From contig JANQHD010000051.1 of the NCBI GenBank assembly GCA_028282805.1, positions 1 through 64,000 on the forward strand: a stretch of 64,000 nucleotides of DNA, read 5' to 3'. Position 1 is the first letter of the stretch. Each line of letters opens with the position of its first letter. Shown piece by piece: positions 1-8,752 of the stretch. Below the pieces are notes generated by a model. It was given only the letters and a program-made list of their open reading frames with translations, was not told the DNA's origin and did not search any database. The stretch comes from Phycisphaeraceae bacterium. Its GTDB lineage: Bacteria > Planctomycetota > Phycisphaerae > Phycisphaerales > Zrk34. Made by a program: the position numbers and the translations under genes.

Positions 1-679
1 CGATGAGCTTGATTTTCGCGTCGGTGTAGGTCGCGCCCGACTGGTTGTTCATGGTGACCCAGCCGGAGAGGTCCATGGCGGTGTCGTCGGCGTTGATCAC
101 GACGTTGTAGTCGGCGCGCCAGCTGAGGCCCGTGGTCTGGTAAGTCACTTGCGAGAGGTGCTTGCCGGGGTTCTGGGCGGCGACCTGCCAGACGAGGGTG
201 GGGCGGGTGAGCAGGCCCTTGGGCAGCGAGGTAAAGCTGATGTTGCGCACGTTGTTGGGCCGCTGGATCATCTCGAGCCCGCCGCCGTCGGCCGCCATCA
301 CGAGCTGGTTGTGGTCGAAGCTGAGCAGCTTGCCGGTGTAACGCGAGCCGTCTTCGGTGGTCACGGCGAGTTGGTGGTCGATGTACTTGTCGAGCATCTT
401 GTCGGCCGAGACCAGGTCGTACTCGTAGTTCTGCTCGATGACGGACGTGCCGGCGGGGTCGGTCAGCGACTTGAAGTGCACGGACGTGGGGTCGATGCGT
501 TTGGCCACGTCGCGGAACTGGATGGTCGAGACGTTGCCGGCCAGGTCCAGCTCACGGATGTCCTTGACCACGGCGAAGTTGTTGTACACGGTCAACGCCT
601 GGCCGGGCTCGGGGGTGTCGGCGAAGGTGGGGGCGGCGAGCAGGGCGGCGAGGCACGCGGTGAGCAATAGGCGTGGCAT
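1..679 (-). CDS. DUF4139 domain protein, 3' end beyond the window
   Basis: The reading frame runs from an ATG at 679 to the left edge without a stop, so the C-terminus is missing (226 codons seen). It begins with a signal peptide, MPRLLLTACLAALLAAPTFA, so the product is exported. The visible part reads YNNFAVVKDIRELDL near the start and ends with WRADYNVVINADDTAMDLSG, the conserved core seen in DUF4139 proteins; their molecular role is unknown. AAGGAG lies 7 nt before the ATG at 679. An in-frame ATG at 685 is too close to that ribosome site to be the start. The gene follows a small lipoprotein gene on the same strand and may be co-transcribed with it. Confidence 0.8.
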   Translation of the reverse strand, partial: MPRLLLTACLAALLAAPTFADTPEPGQALTVYNNFAVVKDIRELDLAGNVSTIQFRDVAKRIDPTSVHFKSLTDPAGTSVIEQNYEYDLVSADKMLDKYIDHQLAVTTEDGSRYTGKLLSFDHNQLVMAADGGGLEMIQRPNNVRNISFTSLPKGLLTRPTLVWQVAAQNPGKHLSQVTYQTTGLSWRADYNVVINADDTAMDLSGWVTMNNQSGATYTDAKIKLI

Positions 680-771
680 GTCCATTCTCCTTGTCGATGG
701 GGTAGAGCCAAGAAGATAGACGATCCAGCCGGCCGCGGGTTCTCGGGGTGAGCATAAAGATTGGCGGGGGG

Positions 772-996
772 TTATTCGGCGTCGGCGAGGGCTTCGAACA
801 GGGGTGGTGCGGTGCGCGGCTGGAAGTAGGCGGTGGTGGTCAGCACGTGCGCCGGGCCGGCGGGTTGCGTCGCGGCGTATTCGGGGCGGATCAGGCGAGC
901 GCCGGCCGACAAACGGGCGCAGCCGGTGGACAACCCGACCCACGCCAAGGCCAACCCGATCCCCAACAGGCGGATTTTCAGGCGGCTATCACGCAT
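772..996 (-). CDS. small predicted lipoprotein, unknown function
   Basis: This is a 74-residue protein with basic residues (MRDSRLKIR), a hydrophobic stretch (LLGIGLALAWVGLSTGC) and a cysteine that could be lipidated; the box is imperfect, with Ser at -3. The mature part is about 50 residues with no recognised domain. I took the ATG at 996 because AGGA lies upstream at normal spacing and the signal sequence starts directly after it; a longer in-frame version would bury the signal. It lies 92 bp upstream of the DUF4139 gene on the same strand. The function cannot be inferred. Confidence 0.55.
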   Translation of the reverse strand: MRDSRLKIRLLGIGLALAWVGLSTGCARLSAGARLIRPEYAATQPAGPAHVLTTTAYFQPRTAPPLFEALADAE

Positions 997-1093
997 CGCC
1001 GGCTTCCTGTCCTGCCCCGGTTGCCCGGTTGAACTGACCGATATAACCGGCCCGGACGCAAGCCGAATTGGCGCCCTCGAGTCGAAATCGCGC

Positions 1094-1122
1094 TTGACAA
1101 CCGACGCTTGGGTGCGCATTAT
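1094..1122 (+). promoter_or_regulatory. sigma-70 type promoter for the IclR-led operon
   Basis: A perfect TTGACA (1094-1099) is followed after 17 bp by CATTAT (1117-1122), four of six matches to the -10 consensus. Just downstream an AT-rich palindrome TTATATAA (1126-1133) overlaps the expected transcription start and could be part of a regulator site. The IclR gene starts at 1152. Confidence 0.6.
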
Positions 1123-1151
1123 GTGTTATATAAAAACAAAGTGATTCAAAT

Positions 1152-1949
1152 ATGGAACAACCGAGATACCAGATCCCCACGTTGTCGAAGGCCTGCCGGC
1201 TGATGCAGGTCATCGTTGAAAGCGAACAGGGCCTGTCGGCCAGCGAGTTGGCGCGGCGCGTCGGCATGGCTCGCTCCACCGCGTTTCGCGTCATGCGCAC
1301 CCTGGCTCACGAGGGCATGGTTCACCAGCAGGGCCAACGTTTTTTGCCCGGGCCGGGCATGATGCAGATCGGCCTCAAGTCGCTCAGCGGCACCGGTTTC
1401 CGCGAGCAGGCGGTGCCCGTGCTGAGGCAGTTGGCCGGCGACACGTCGCACACCGCGCACCTGGTGGTGCGCTGCCGTGACCAGGGGTTGATCCTCGAGG
1501 TGTGTGACAGCCCCAGCGTGTTGCGCGTGGCGAGCCGGCCCGGTTCGCTGGTGCACATACACGCCTCGGCCGCGGGCAAGGTGCTGCTGGCGGACATGCC
1601 GGCGGCCGAAGCGCAGGCGTTGTTGGAGCGAGCCGGTTACGAGCGCATGACCGAGCGCACGATCACGGACTGGCAGGCCATGGCGGCCGAGTTGCAGAAG
1701 ACCTCGCGGCGTGGCTACGGGCTCGACGACCGCGAGTACCACGACGACGTGCGGTGTGTCGCTGCGCCGGTGCGCGACCAGCAGGGCGCGGCGCTGGCGG
1801 CGGTCGGCATCACGGGCCCGGCCAGCGCATTGAAGGCGGCGAGCTTGGCCGGTGTTGCCGAGACCGTCAAGGCCGCCGCCAGCCAGTTGGGCGAGGCGAT
1901 CCGTCGGGGCTTGACGGACCACCACGGCCGCAGCGCCAGGGCCGGCTGA
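1152..1949 (+). CDS. IclR-family transcriptional regulator, KdgR-like by context
   Basis: This 265-residue protein has the usual IclR length and layout. An N-terminal winged helix-turn-helix (about residues 10-70, including LSASELARRVGMARSTAFRV) is followed by an effector-binding domain (about 85-250, with HIHASAAGKVLLADM and the late VAAPVRDQQGAALAAVGITG). The next genes are a uronyl hydrolase fusion, kduI and kduD. In enterobacteria the IclR protein KdgR controls exactly these functions and binds 2-keto-3-deoxygluconate, so a similar local role is likely. It lies 19 bp upstream of the large hydrolase gene on the same strand, so it probably heads and autoregulates the operon. The ligand is inferred. 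Confidence 0.9.
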   Translation: MEQPRYQIPTLSKACRLMQVIVESEQGLSASELARRVGMARSTAFRVMRTLAHEGMVHQQGQRFLPGPGMMQIGLKSLSGTGFREQAVPVLRQLAGDTSHTAHLVVRCRDQGLILEVCDSPSVLRVASRPGSLVHIHASAAGKVLLADMPAAEAQALLERAGYERMTERTITDWQAMAAELQKTSRRGYGLDDREYHDDVRCVAAPVRDQQGAALAAVGITGPASALKAASLAGVAETVKAAASQLGEAIRRGLTDHHGRSARAG

Positions 1950-1968
1950 CACTTACAGGAGCAGGGAC

Positions 1969-4900
1969 ATGCGCAGCGCAAATGTGTGGTTGGTTTGTGT
2001 GTGGGTTTGCGCCGTGGCCGGTTGTGCGCGGGCGGCGGGTGATGTCGGGCCGAACGCGGTCGCGGGCGAGCCGTTCGCGATCACCGACGACGGCGGGTGG
2101 TGCTGGTTCGAAGACCCGCGGGCGGTCGTGCACGACGGGGCGGTGATCGTGGGCACCGTGGCCATGGGCACGACCGATCAGCGCCGCCGGGGCAACGTCG
2201 AGGTGCACAGCTACGACCTTGCGACGGGTCATACGCGGGCCGCCGTGTTGCACGCGAAGTTTCAAGCCGACGACCACAACTCGCCGGCGCTGCTGGTGCG
2301 GCCCGACGGTCGGTTGCTGGCCAGCTACGCCAAGCACGGCAACGAGCGGTTTCACCATATTCGCGTCGGTGAGAAACCCGGCGATATCGCGTCGTGGCGA
2401 AAGGGCGCGACGACGCCGTTGAAAAAAGGCGGTGTGACGTACTCGAACCTGTACCGCATGTCGGCCAGCGGCTTGGTGTACAACTTCTTTCGCGGCACGG
2501 ATATCAACCCGTTCTTTTTGTATTCGAGCGACGAGGGCGACACGTTCAAGTTGGGCGGTCGCGTTCTTGCGCAGCGTGGTCGGCCGTACATGCGCTACGC
2601 GTCGGACGGGGTGGACACCGTGCATTTCGCGGCGACCGATGCGCACCCGCGCGATTTCGATAACAGCGTTTATCACGGGTACATCAAGATCGAAACCGTC
2701 AACGGTAAAACGGTCGAGCGGTTGTACGACTCGCACGGCAAGCTTCTCGACGGGAACCTGCGCGACGGCAATGCGGTGGGGCCGGCGAAGTTGACGCGGG
2801 TTTATCAGGGCGGGCCCGGTCGCGTGGGTTGGACCAGCTCGATCGAACTCGACGAGGCCGGCCACCCGTACATGGGTTACACGGTGCAGGTGGGCGGGCA
2901 CGGGTTGTCGCGCGGCAAGGGCGGGGAGGACCACCGCTTTCATTATGCGCGGTTCGACGGCGGCCAGTGGCACCGCTACGAGATCGCTCACGCGGGCAGC
3001 CGGTTGTACGCGGGAGAGGACGATTACACGGGGCTGATCGAGGTCGACCCGGGCGACAAGGACGTGGTGTATATCAGCACGGATGCGGACCCGGTGACGG
3101 GTGAGCCGCTGGTCAGCAAGGCGGACGGCCTGCGGCACCGCGAGCTGTTTCGTGGGCGTACGCGCGACGGCGGGCGGACGTGGGCGTGGGAGCCGATCAC
3201 GTGGAACTCGACGGTGGACAACGTGCGGCCGATCGTGTTGCGCGCCGACGGCAGCCGGACGGTGGTGTTGTGGCTGCGGGGCAAGATGACGACGTACACC
3301 AATTACGACTTCAAGGTCGTGGGGTTGGTGGTCGGCGAGGCGTTGCCGGCGTTGGCGACGGCGGCGGACCCGGCGGTGACGCCGCCGTACGAGAAGTTTT
3401 CGAACGCGCTGGACCTTGCGGCGATCGAGAAGGTGGCGGACGCGGTGGCGCGATGGCAGATGACGCACGAGAGCCGACACGGCAACGACGGTTGGCACGA
3501 GGGCGCGTTTTACGCCGGTTACCTGTGGTGGGCGCAGCAATCGGGCAACGACCGGTTTTACGACTGGATGAAACAACGCAGCGCGGCGATGGGTTGGAAG
3601 CTTGCGAAGCGTGTGCGGCACGCCGACGACCACTGCGTGGGCTACGCGTACGGTGAGTTGTACCGACGCGACCGCGACCCGGTGATGCTTGCGCCGATGC
3701 GGGCGCAGTTTGATGAGTTGGCGAAGCTGCCGTATGACGAATCGTTGGAATGGGGCAACCATATACACAACCGGGAATGGGCGTGGTGCGACGCGTTGTT
3801 CATGGCGCCGCCGACGCTGTTTCAATTGACGCGGTTGACCGGCGACCCGAAGTACGCGGCGCAGAGCGACCGGTTGTGGTGGAAGACGACCGATTACTTG
3901 TACGACACGGAGGAACACCTGTATTTTCGTGACAGCCGCTTCTTCAAGCAGCGCGAGGTCAACGGGAAGAAGGTGTTTTGGAGCCGGGGCAATGGGTGGG
4001 TGTACGCGGGGCTGCCGCGTTTGATCGAAAGCCTGCACGCCGGCCACCCAAGCAAGGAACGTTACATCAAGTTGTTCAAAGAGATGTCGGTGAAGGTGGC
4101 GTCGCTGCAGAAGCCCGATGGTTACTGGCCCTCGAGCTTGTTGCATGCGGAGGGCCAACCGCACCCCGAGACGAGCGGCACGGCGTTTTTCACCTACGGC
4201 CTGGCGTGGGGGATCAACAACGGTTTGCTCGACGAGGCGACGTATCGGCCGGTCGTGGAGAAGGCGTGGAAGGCGTTGGTCGATGCGGTGCACCCGGGCG
4301 GCAAGCTTGGTTGGGTGCAGCGTGTTGCGGCTGCGCCGGGCTCGACGGGCTACGACGAAACCGAGGTGTACGCGGTGGGCGGGTTTTTGCTGGCCGCGTC
4401 GCAGGTGCACCAGATGCTCATGCTCGACGGCGGTGAGTCGGTGGCGATCGGGTGCCGGAACGGCAGCGACGTGAACCGGTTGGGCGAGGTCGTCGAGATC
4501 GATTGGGCGCGTGTGCGTAAGGCATTGCCGGGGGTGACGGGGAAGAACGTGGCGGTGCGCGACGGGCAGGGCGGGCGGTTTGTGCCGACGCAGGCGCTCG
4601 ACGAGGACGGCGACGGCGATATCGACAAGCTGCTGTTTACGGTGGACCTGCTGCCGAAGGAAGCGCGGCCGTACCGCGTCGTCAAGCTCGCCGGGGCTCA
4701 GCCGAAGGCGATGCCGAAGCGGACGATGGCGCGTTTCGTGCCGGAGCGGCGTGACGACTTTGCGTGGGAGAACGACCGGATCGCGTACCGCATGTACGGC
4801 CCGGGGCTGGCGCCGGACAAGGTCGGCAGCGGCGTGGACGTGTGGGTCAAGTCGGTGCGCTACCCCGTGATGAACAAGTTTTACAAGCACGGCGATTACC

Positions 4901-5517
4901 ACAAAGACCACGGCGAAGGGCTCGACGGCTACGGCGTGGGCCCGACGCGCGGGGCGGGTGGTTCGGCGTTTTTGGTCAATGACAAGTTTGTTGCGCCGTA
5001 CCTGTACGACAAGTGGAAACTGATCAGCGACGGGCCGTTGCGGACGGTTTTTGAGCTGGGTTACAAACCACTGCGGGTCGGCGGCGCGACGTTGACGGAG
5101 ACGAAGCGTGTGTCGCTGGACCTGGGTGAGAACCTGAACCGTTTCGATGTTCGCTACAAGATCGATGGCGACGTAGCGATGGCGCGCGTGGCGACGGGGA
5201 TCGCGGCGCGGAAGGGCGGCTCGTCGCACACCGACGAGGCCAACCGTTTGTGGATTCACTTCGAGCCGGTGATGAAGGGCAACGGTCGGACGTGGGTGGC
5301 GATGGTTTGGCCGGGCGGCGTGAAGGCGGAGGCCGTGGAGCGCGACGGGCACGTGTGGCTGGTTGCGCGGGACGGCGTGGGCGATTCGTTCAGCTATTAC
5401 GCCGGCGCGGGGTGGTCGAAGGGCATTGATTTTAAAACGGCCAACGACTGGTCGCGTTACGTTTACGACTTCGCCGAGCGGCTGGACAGCCCGGTGCGGA
5501 TCACCTTCAAGGAATAG
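1969..5517 (+). CDS. lipoprotein fusion: BNR_4 propeller, GH105 uronyl hydrolase, DUF4861
   Basis: This 1182-residue protein has a clear lipobox (VAGC, Cys19), so it should be anchored outside the inner membrane. Residues about 30-465 form a BNR_4-type propeller with the DDHNSPAL motif at 101-108; relatives include PL24/PL25 ulvan lyases, but I cannot assign a catalytic residue. Residues about 474-817 are a GH105/GH88-type unsaturated uronyl hydrolase with the catalytic-type Asp608 in WCDALFM, followed by RGNGW and ETSGTAFF. Residues about 825-1182 match DUF4861, often found with pectin genes. A lyase-like domain beside a hydrolase acting on lyase products suggests both steps in one chain. 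AGGAG precedes the ATG by 7 nt. kduI follows after 7 bp. The polysaccharide is unknown: pectin-, ulvan- or alginate-like are all possible. Confidence 0.82.
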   Translation: MRSANVWLVCVWVCAVAGCARAAGDVGPNAVAGEPFAITDDGGWCWFEDPRAVVHDGAVIVGTVAMGTTDQRRRGNVEVHSYDLATGHTRAAVLHAKFQADDHNSPALLVRPDGRLLASYAKHGNERFHHIRVGEKPGDIASWRKGATTPLKKGGVTYSNLYRMSASGLVYNFFRGTDINPFFLYSSDEGDTFKLGGRVLAQRGRPYMRYASDGVDTVHFAATDAHPRDFDNSVYHGYIKIETVNGKTVERLYDSHGKLLDGNLRDGNAVGPAKLTRVYQGGPGRVGWTSSIELDEAGHPYMGYTVQVGGHGLSRGKGGEDHRFHYARFDGGQWHRYEIAHAGSRLYAGEDDYTGLIEVDPGDKDVVYISTDADPVTGEPLVSKADGLRHRELFRGRTRDGGRTWAWEPITWNSTVDNVRPIVLRADGSRTVVLWLRGKMTTYTNYDFKVVGLVVGEALPALATAADPAVTPPYEKFSNALDLAAIEKVADAVARWQMTHESRHGNDGWHEGAFYAGYLWWAQQSGNDRFYDWMKQRSAAMGWKLAKRVRHADDHCVGYAYGELYRRDRDPVMLAPMRAQFDELAKLPYDESLEWGNHIHNREWAWCDALFMAPPTLFQLTRLTGDPKYAAQSDRLWWKTTDYLYDTEEHLYFRDSRFFKQREVNGKKVFWSRGNGWVYAGLPRLIESLHAGHPSKERYIKLFKEMSVKVASLQKPDGYWPSSLLHAEGQPHPETSGTAFFTYGLAWGINNGLLDEATYRPVVEKAWKALVDAVHPGGKLGWVQRVAAAPGSTGYDETEVYAVGGFLLAASQVHQMLMLDGGESVAIGCRNGSDVNRLGEVVEIDWARVRKALPGVTGKNVAVRDGQGGRFVPTQALDEDGDGDIDKLLFTVDLLPKEARPYRVVKLAGAQPKAMPKRTMARFVPERRDDFAWENDRIAYRMYGPGLAPDKVGSGVDVWVKSVRYPVMNKFYKHGDYHKDHGEGLDGYGVGPTRGAGGSAFLVNDKFVAPYLYDKWKLISDGPLRTVFELGYKPLRVGGATLTETKRVSLDLGENLNRFDVRYKIDGDVAMARVATGIAARKGGSSHTDEANRLWIHFEPVMKGNGRTWVAMVWPGGVKAEAVERDGHVWLVARDGVGDSFSYYAGAGWSKGIDFKTANDWSRYVYDFAERLDSPVRITFKE

Positions 5518-5524
5518 TTTTCAG

Positions 5525-6355
5525 ATGGAATACAGGCAGATACCCGACATCACCAGCTACCGCCAAATGACGACGGAGGAGCTGCGCGAGGCGTTCGTCG
5601 TCGACGAGCTGTTCGAGCCGGGGGTGGTGGCGGTGTTGCACGCGGACTTGGATCGTGTGGTGTTGGGCTCGGCGATACCGATGGGCGGGGCGCTTGCGCT
5701 GGATGCGCCCGACGAGTTTCGCGCCGAGTTTTTCTGCCAGCGGCGCGAGCTGGGCGTGTTGAACATCGGCTCGCCCGGCGGCGTCGAGGTCGACGGCCAG
5801 CGGTTCACGATGAACAAGTTCGACTGCCTGTACGTCGGTCGCGGCAGCGAATCGGTGAGCTTTACGAGCGACGACAGCGGCGACCCGGCGGTGTTTTACC
5901 TGGTCAGCTACCCGGCGCACGCGGAACACCCGACGACGCTGGTCACGCAAGGCGAGGCCAACCGCGTCGACCTCGGCGGTAAAGACACGTGCAACGAGCG
6001 CACGATCTACCAGTACATACACGAGGGTGGCGCGGCCAGCTGCCAGCTCGTGATGGGCTGGACGCGGCTGCACGCGGGCAGCGTGTGGAACACGATGCCC
6101 TGCCACACGCACATGCGGCGGACCGAGGTTTATTTGTACTTCGACGTGCCGGAGGGGCAGCGCGTGCTTCACCTGATGGGTGAGCCGGACGAGACGCGGG
6201 CGTTGTGGATGGGCGACCGGACGGCGGCGCTGTCGCCGGCGTGGTCGATTCACAGCGGGTGCGGGACGGCGAACTACAACTTCGTGTGGGCGATGGGCGG
6301 TGAGAACAAGCGCTTCGACGACATGGACGCGGTGGCGATCGGAGGCTTGCGATGA
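5525..6355 (+). CDS. kduI: 5-dehydro-4-deoxy-D-glucuronate isomerase
   Basis: KduI converts 5-keto-4-deoxyuronate, formed from the unsaturated uronates released upstream, to 2,5-diketo-3-deoxygluconate. The 276-residue protein has the zinc ligands of the family: His194 and His196 (CHTHMRRTE), Glu201 and His243 (WSIHSGCGT), offset by two from the E. coli enzyme. I chose the ATG at 5525 because AAGGAA overlaps the stop codon of the previous gene and a longer frame has no family match. The stop overlaps the kduD start as ATGA, indicating translational coupling. Cytoplasmic; no signal peptide. Confidence 0.95.
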   Translation: MEYRQIPDITSYRQMTTEELREAFVVDELFEPGVVAVLHADLDRVVLGSAIPMGGALALDAPDEFRAEFFCQRRELGVLNIGSPGGVEVDGQRFTMNKFDCLYVGRGSESVSFTSDDSGDPAVFYLVSYPAHAEHPTTLVTQGEANRVDLGGKDTCNERTIYQYIHEGGAASCQLVMGWTRLHAGSVWNTMPCHTHMRRTEVYLYFDVPEGQRVLHLMGEPDETRALWMGDRTAALSPAWSIHSGCGTANYNFVWAMGGENKRFDDMDAVAIGGLR

Positions 6356-7116
6356 GCGTGTTGGATCGGTTCAGCTTGAGCGGCAAGACGGCGATGGTGA
6401 CCGGGTGCAGCCAGGGCATCGGGCAGGCGATGGCGGAGGGCTTGGCCGAGGCGGGCGCGGACATCGTCGGCGTGAGCTTGGATTATAAAAACTCAGACGT
6501 CGAACAGCGCATCGCGGCGTTGGGCCGGTCGTTCAGCGCATACACGTGCGATTTCAGCGATCGCGCGGCGGTGCGTGCGATGATCGAACAGGTCACCGCC
6601 GAGCACGGTGTGCCGGACATTTTGTTCAACAACGCGGGCACGATCCGCCGGGCGCCGGCCGCGGAGCACGGGGACGCCGACTGGGACCTCGTGATCGAGG
6701 TGAACCTGAACTCGCAGTTCGTGCTGACGCGTGAGCTGGGCCGGGGCATGGTCGAGCGCGGCAGCGGGAAGATCGTGTTCACGGCTTCGCTGCTTTCGTT
6801 TCAGGGCGGGATCACCGTGCCGGGCTACGCGGCGAGCAAGGGCGGCGTGGCGCAGCTGGCCAAGGCGTTTGCCAACGAGTGGGCCGAGCGGGGCGTGAAC
6901 GTCAACGCGATCGCGCCGGGCTACGTCGCCACGGCGAACACGAAGGCGCTGCGGGAAGACGCGGTGCGCAGCGAGCAGGTACTATCGCGCATACCCGCCG
7001 GCCGGTGGGGTGAGCCGGAAGATTTCAAGGGGCCGGCCGTGTTTCTGTCGAGCGCCGCATCGGATTACGTGCACGGGGCCGTGATGCTCGTGGACGGCGG
7101 GTGGATGGCGCGCTAA
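6352..7116 (+). CDS. kduD: 2-dehydro-3-deoxy-D-gluconate 5-dehydrogenase (SDR)
   Basis: KduD reduces 2,5-diketo-3-deoxygluconate to 2-keto-3-deoxygluconate with NAD(P)H. The 254-residue short-chain dehydrogenase shows TGCSQGIG at 17-24 for the nucleotide, NNAG at 93-96, and the catalytic set Ser146, Tyr159 and Lys163 (GYAASKGG). Its start overlaps the kduI stop by 4 bp. The next pathway enzymes (KDG kinase, KDPG aldolase) are not in the window. The stop is 12 bp from the stop of a convergent gene; those 12 bp (GCCGCGAGCGGC) form only a tiny hairpin. Confidence 0.93.
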   Translation: MSVLDRFSLSGKTAMVTGCSQGIGQAMAEGLAEAGADIVGVSLDYKNSDVEQRIAALGRSFSAYTCDFSDRAAVRAMIEQVTAEHGVPDILFNNAGTIRRAPAAEHGDADWDLVIEVNLNSQFVLTRELGRGMVERGSGKIVFTASLLSFQGGITVPGYAASKGGVAQLAKAFANEWAERGVNVNAIAPGYVATANTKALREDAVRSEQVLSRIPAGRWGEPEDFKGPAVFLSSAASDYVHGAVMLVDGGWMAR

Positions 7117-7128
7117 GCCGCGAGCGGC

Positions 7129-8091
7129 CTAGCTAAACGCCTTGCGCAGCATGGCGAGCGACTTGGGGATGGCGGTCTGGCCGTCTTCCTTGCCCTCGAA
7201 CTCGAGCGAGACGTAGCCGCGGAAGCCGGCGTCGCGGAAGACCTTGGCGATGCGGTCGTAGTCGAGGTCGAGCGTGTACCACACGCCGCCGCCGTAGTAC
7301 GTTTTCGCCTGCACGAAGACGGTGTGGGGGGCCATCTTTTTCAGCTTGTCGTAGGGGTCTTCGAGGAAGTTGCCGGTGTCGGTGAGCACCCGCAGCCAGG
7401 GTGAGTCGATGGCCTTGGCGATGCGGATGACGCCCTCGGGGGTGCGGCCGAGGCCCCAGTGGTTTTCGAGGCCGAGCACGACGCCGCACTTCTCGGCGAC
7501 GGGCAACACCTTCTGGTAACTGTCGATGACCCAGGGGTAGGCGTCTTCGTCGGTGTAGCCGGGCAGGGGCGGCTCGATGCCCTTGTTCTTCATCAACTCG
7601 TTGAAGTTCTTGCTCGTGCCCCAGGTGCCGGTGTTGACGCGCATGAAGGGGATGCCGAGCTTGTAGCAGAGCTCGACGCTGGCGATGGTCTTGTCGATGT
7701 TGCGCTGACGTATTTCTTTGTCGGGGGTGACGAAGCCCTGGTGGGTGGACATGCCGCAGAGGTCGAGGCCGGCGAGCGCCGCGCGGCGCTTGAGGCCTTG
7801 CAGGTATTGGTTAGACGATTTCTTGCCGGGGTCGACGCGATCGATCTGCACCTCGAGCAGCTCGACAGCGTCGAAGCCCATCTGCGCCGCCTGGTCGATG
7901 CACTCGGCCATGCCCAGCGGCTTGCCGACGCCGAAGCGCCAGAAGGAATAGGTCGACACCGCGATGGGGTTGGGCCGGTGCGGGGGGTTGTCGTTCGCGG
8001 TTTCGTCGAGCGCGAGGGCGTGGCCGGCGGGCAGCGCGCCCAGGGCGGCGGCGGAAGCGGCGGTCTGCATGAAGCGGCGGCGGTCGATCAT
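7129..8091 (-). CDS. Tat-exported sugar phosphate isomerase/epimerase-like TIM barrel
   Basis: The 320-residue product starts MIDRRRFMQTAASAAALGAL, a twin-arginine signal followed by an Ala-rich stretch, so it is likely exported folded. The rest fits the xylose isomerase-like TIM-barrel superfamily: FDAVELLEVQ early, GLENHWGLGR in the middle, LTDTGNF and FVQAKTY, and a final GYVSLEFEGKED with metal-ligand-type Glu, Asp and His residues. Exported members of this family are common in Planctomycetota and mostly uncharacterised. I chose the ATG at 8091 because it places the RR motif at the N-terminus. Convergence with kduD suggests, but does not show, a sugar-acid role. Confidence 0.82.
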   Translation of the reverse strand: MIDRRRFMQTAASAAALGALPAGHALALDETANDNPPHRPNPIAVSTYSFWRFGVGKPLGMAECIDQAAQMGFDAVELLEVQIDRVDPGKKSSNQYLQGLKRRAALAGLDLCGMSTHQGFVTPDKEIRQRNIDKTIASVELCYKLGIPFMRVNTGTWGTSKNFNELMKNKGIEPPLPGYTDEDAYPWVIDSYQKVLPVAEKCGVVLGLENHWGLGRTPEGVIRIAKAIDSPWLRVLTDTGNFLEDPYDKLKKMAPHTVFVQAKTYYGGGVWYTLDLDYDRIAKVFRDAGFRGYVSLEFEGKEDGQTAIPKSLAMLRKAFS

Positions 8092-8485
8092 GGTGCACCT
8101 GCGTATTGGGGTATGGGGGTGCCCATGATAAGCTGAACGCACCGGCCGCGCAAAAAAGCGGAACGTCACGTCTCCGCAACGCCCCGCCAGACCAACAACC
8201 TGTCCCCTCCTCCTTCGTCCCCCCCAAGCCGAGCCCGCCGGAGCGAGTCGCCCCCTCGGGCATCATCTTTTTCAAACTTTTTTCGCGCGTGGTTATTGTG
8301 ACGTGCGGCTATTAGTCACGCGTTTGCCGGGCTTTGGGAGCGGGTTTTTGTTTTGTTAATTTGCGGTTAAGGCCCAGGGCCGATTCGCCCCTTTGAGCCC
8401 GGGCGGAATCGTATAAAATGACCCTGCCGATTCGAGCCGCGAGGGACTGTTAACGGGGTGGCGGCCGGCGGCAGGAGAACACGGA
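8092..8485. other. 394-bp gene-free region with start signals for both flanking genes
   Basis: No convincing coding sequence is present. A TATAAA/TATAAAAT stretch at 8412-8419 is a probable -10 element for the small gene at 8486; no good -35 is visible. The part near 8330-8372 is locally AT-rich. The left end holds the leader of the divergent exported isomerase-like gene. Confidence 0.4.
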
Positions 8486-8728
8486 ATGAACAGGGTCATC
8501 GGCGAGTTATGTGTGCAACGCGCTGATCACGAACAGCGCATCACGCTGGGTGATGATTTGACTTGGAACTGCGACGACGAACAGGTCGAGCGCTTGCTCA
8601 ACGAGACCTACCGTTTCGAGAACGTGGAACTCGACGTGCACAAGAACCTCGTGCACACCCTCTACCAGGTCGCGGCGCGGCTGGGGGCGCAGGTCACCCA
8701 CTGCGACCGCGTGGCGCAGGCCAACTAA
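8486..8728 (+). CDS. small conserved-looking hypothetical protein
   Basis: This 80-residue acidic protein (MNRVIGELCVQRADHEQRI at the start) has no signal peptide or membrane segment, and I do not recognise a family. It has two Cys (9 and 74) and ends THCDRVAQAN. Support for a real gene: AGGAGA lies about 8 nt before the ATG, codon use matches its neighbours, and a TATAAAAT -10 lies about 70 bp upstream. It is convergent with ppk1, the stops being about 25 bp apart, so a link with polyphosphate is only positional. Confidence 0.6.
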   Translation: MNRVIGELCVQRADHEQRITLGDDLTWNCDDEQVERLLNETYRFENVELDVHKNLVHTLYQVAARLGAQVTHCDRVAQAN

Positions 8729-8752
8729 CTCAACCAACTTCTCACCGGGGAG

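Noticed and set aside
1867-5352. A 1161-codon open frame on the minus strand opposite the large uronyl hydrolase gene
   Set aside because: The translation is Arg/His/Val/Pro-rich without domain motifs, and the plus strand encodes a recognisable three-domain protein. Long antisense frames are expected at this GC content.
7117-7128. Hairpin between the convergent kduD and isomerase-like genes as a terminator
   Set aside because: The stem is only 4-5 bp with no T-run on either strand.
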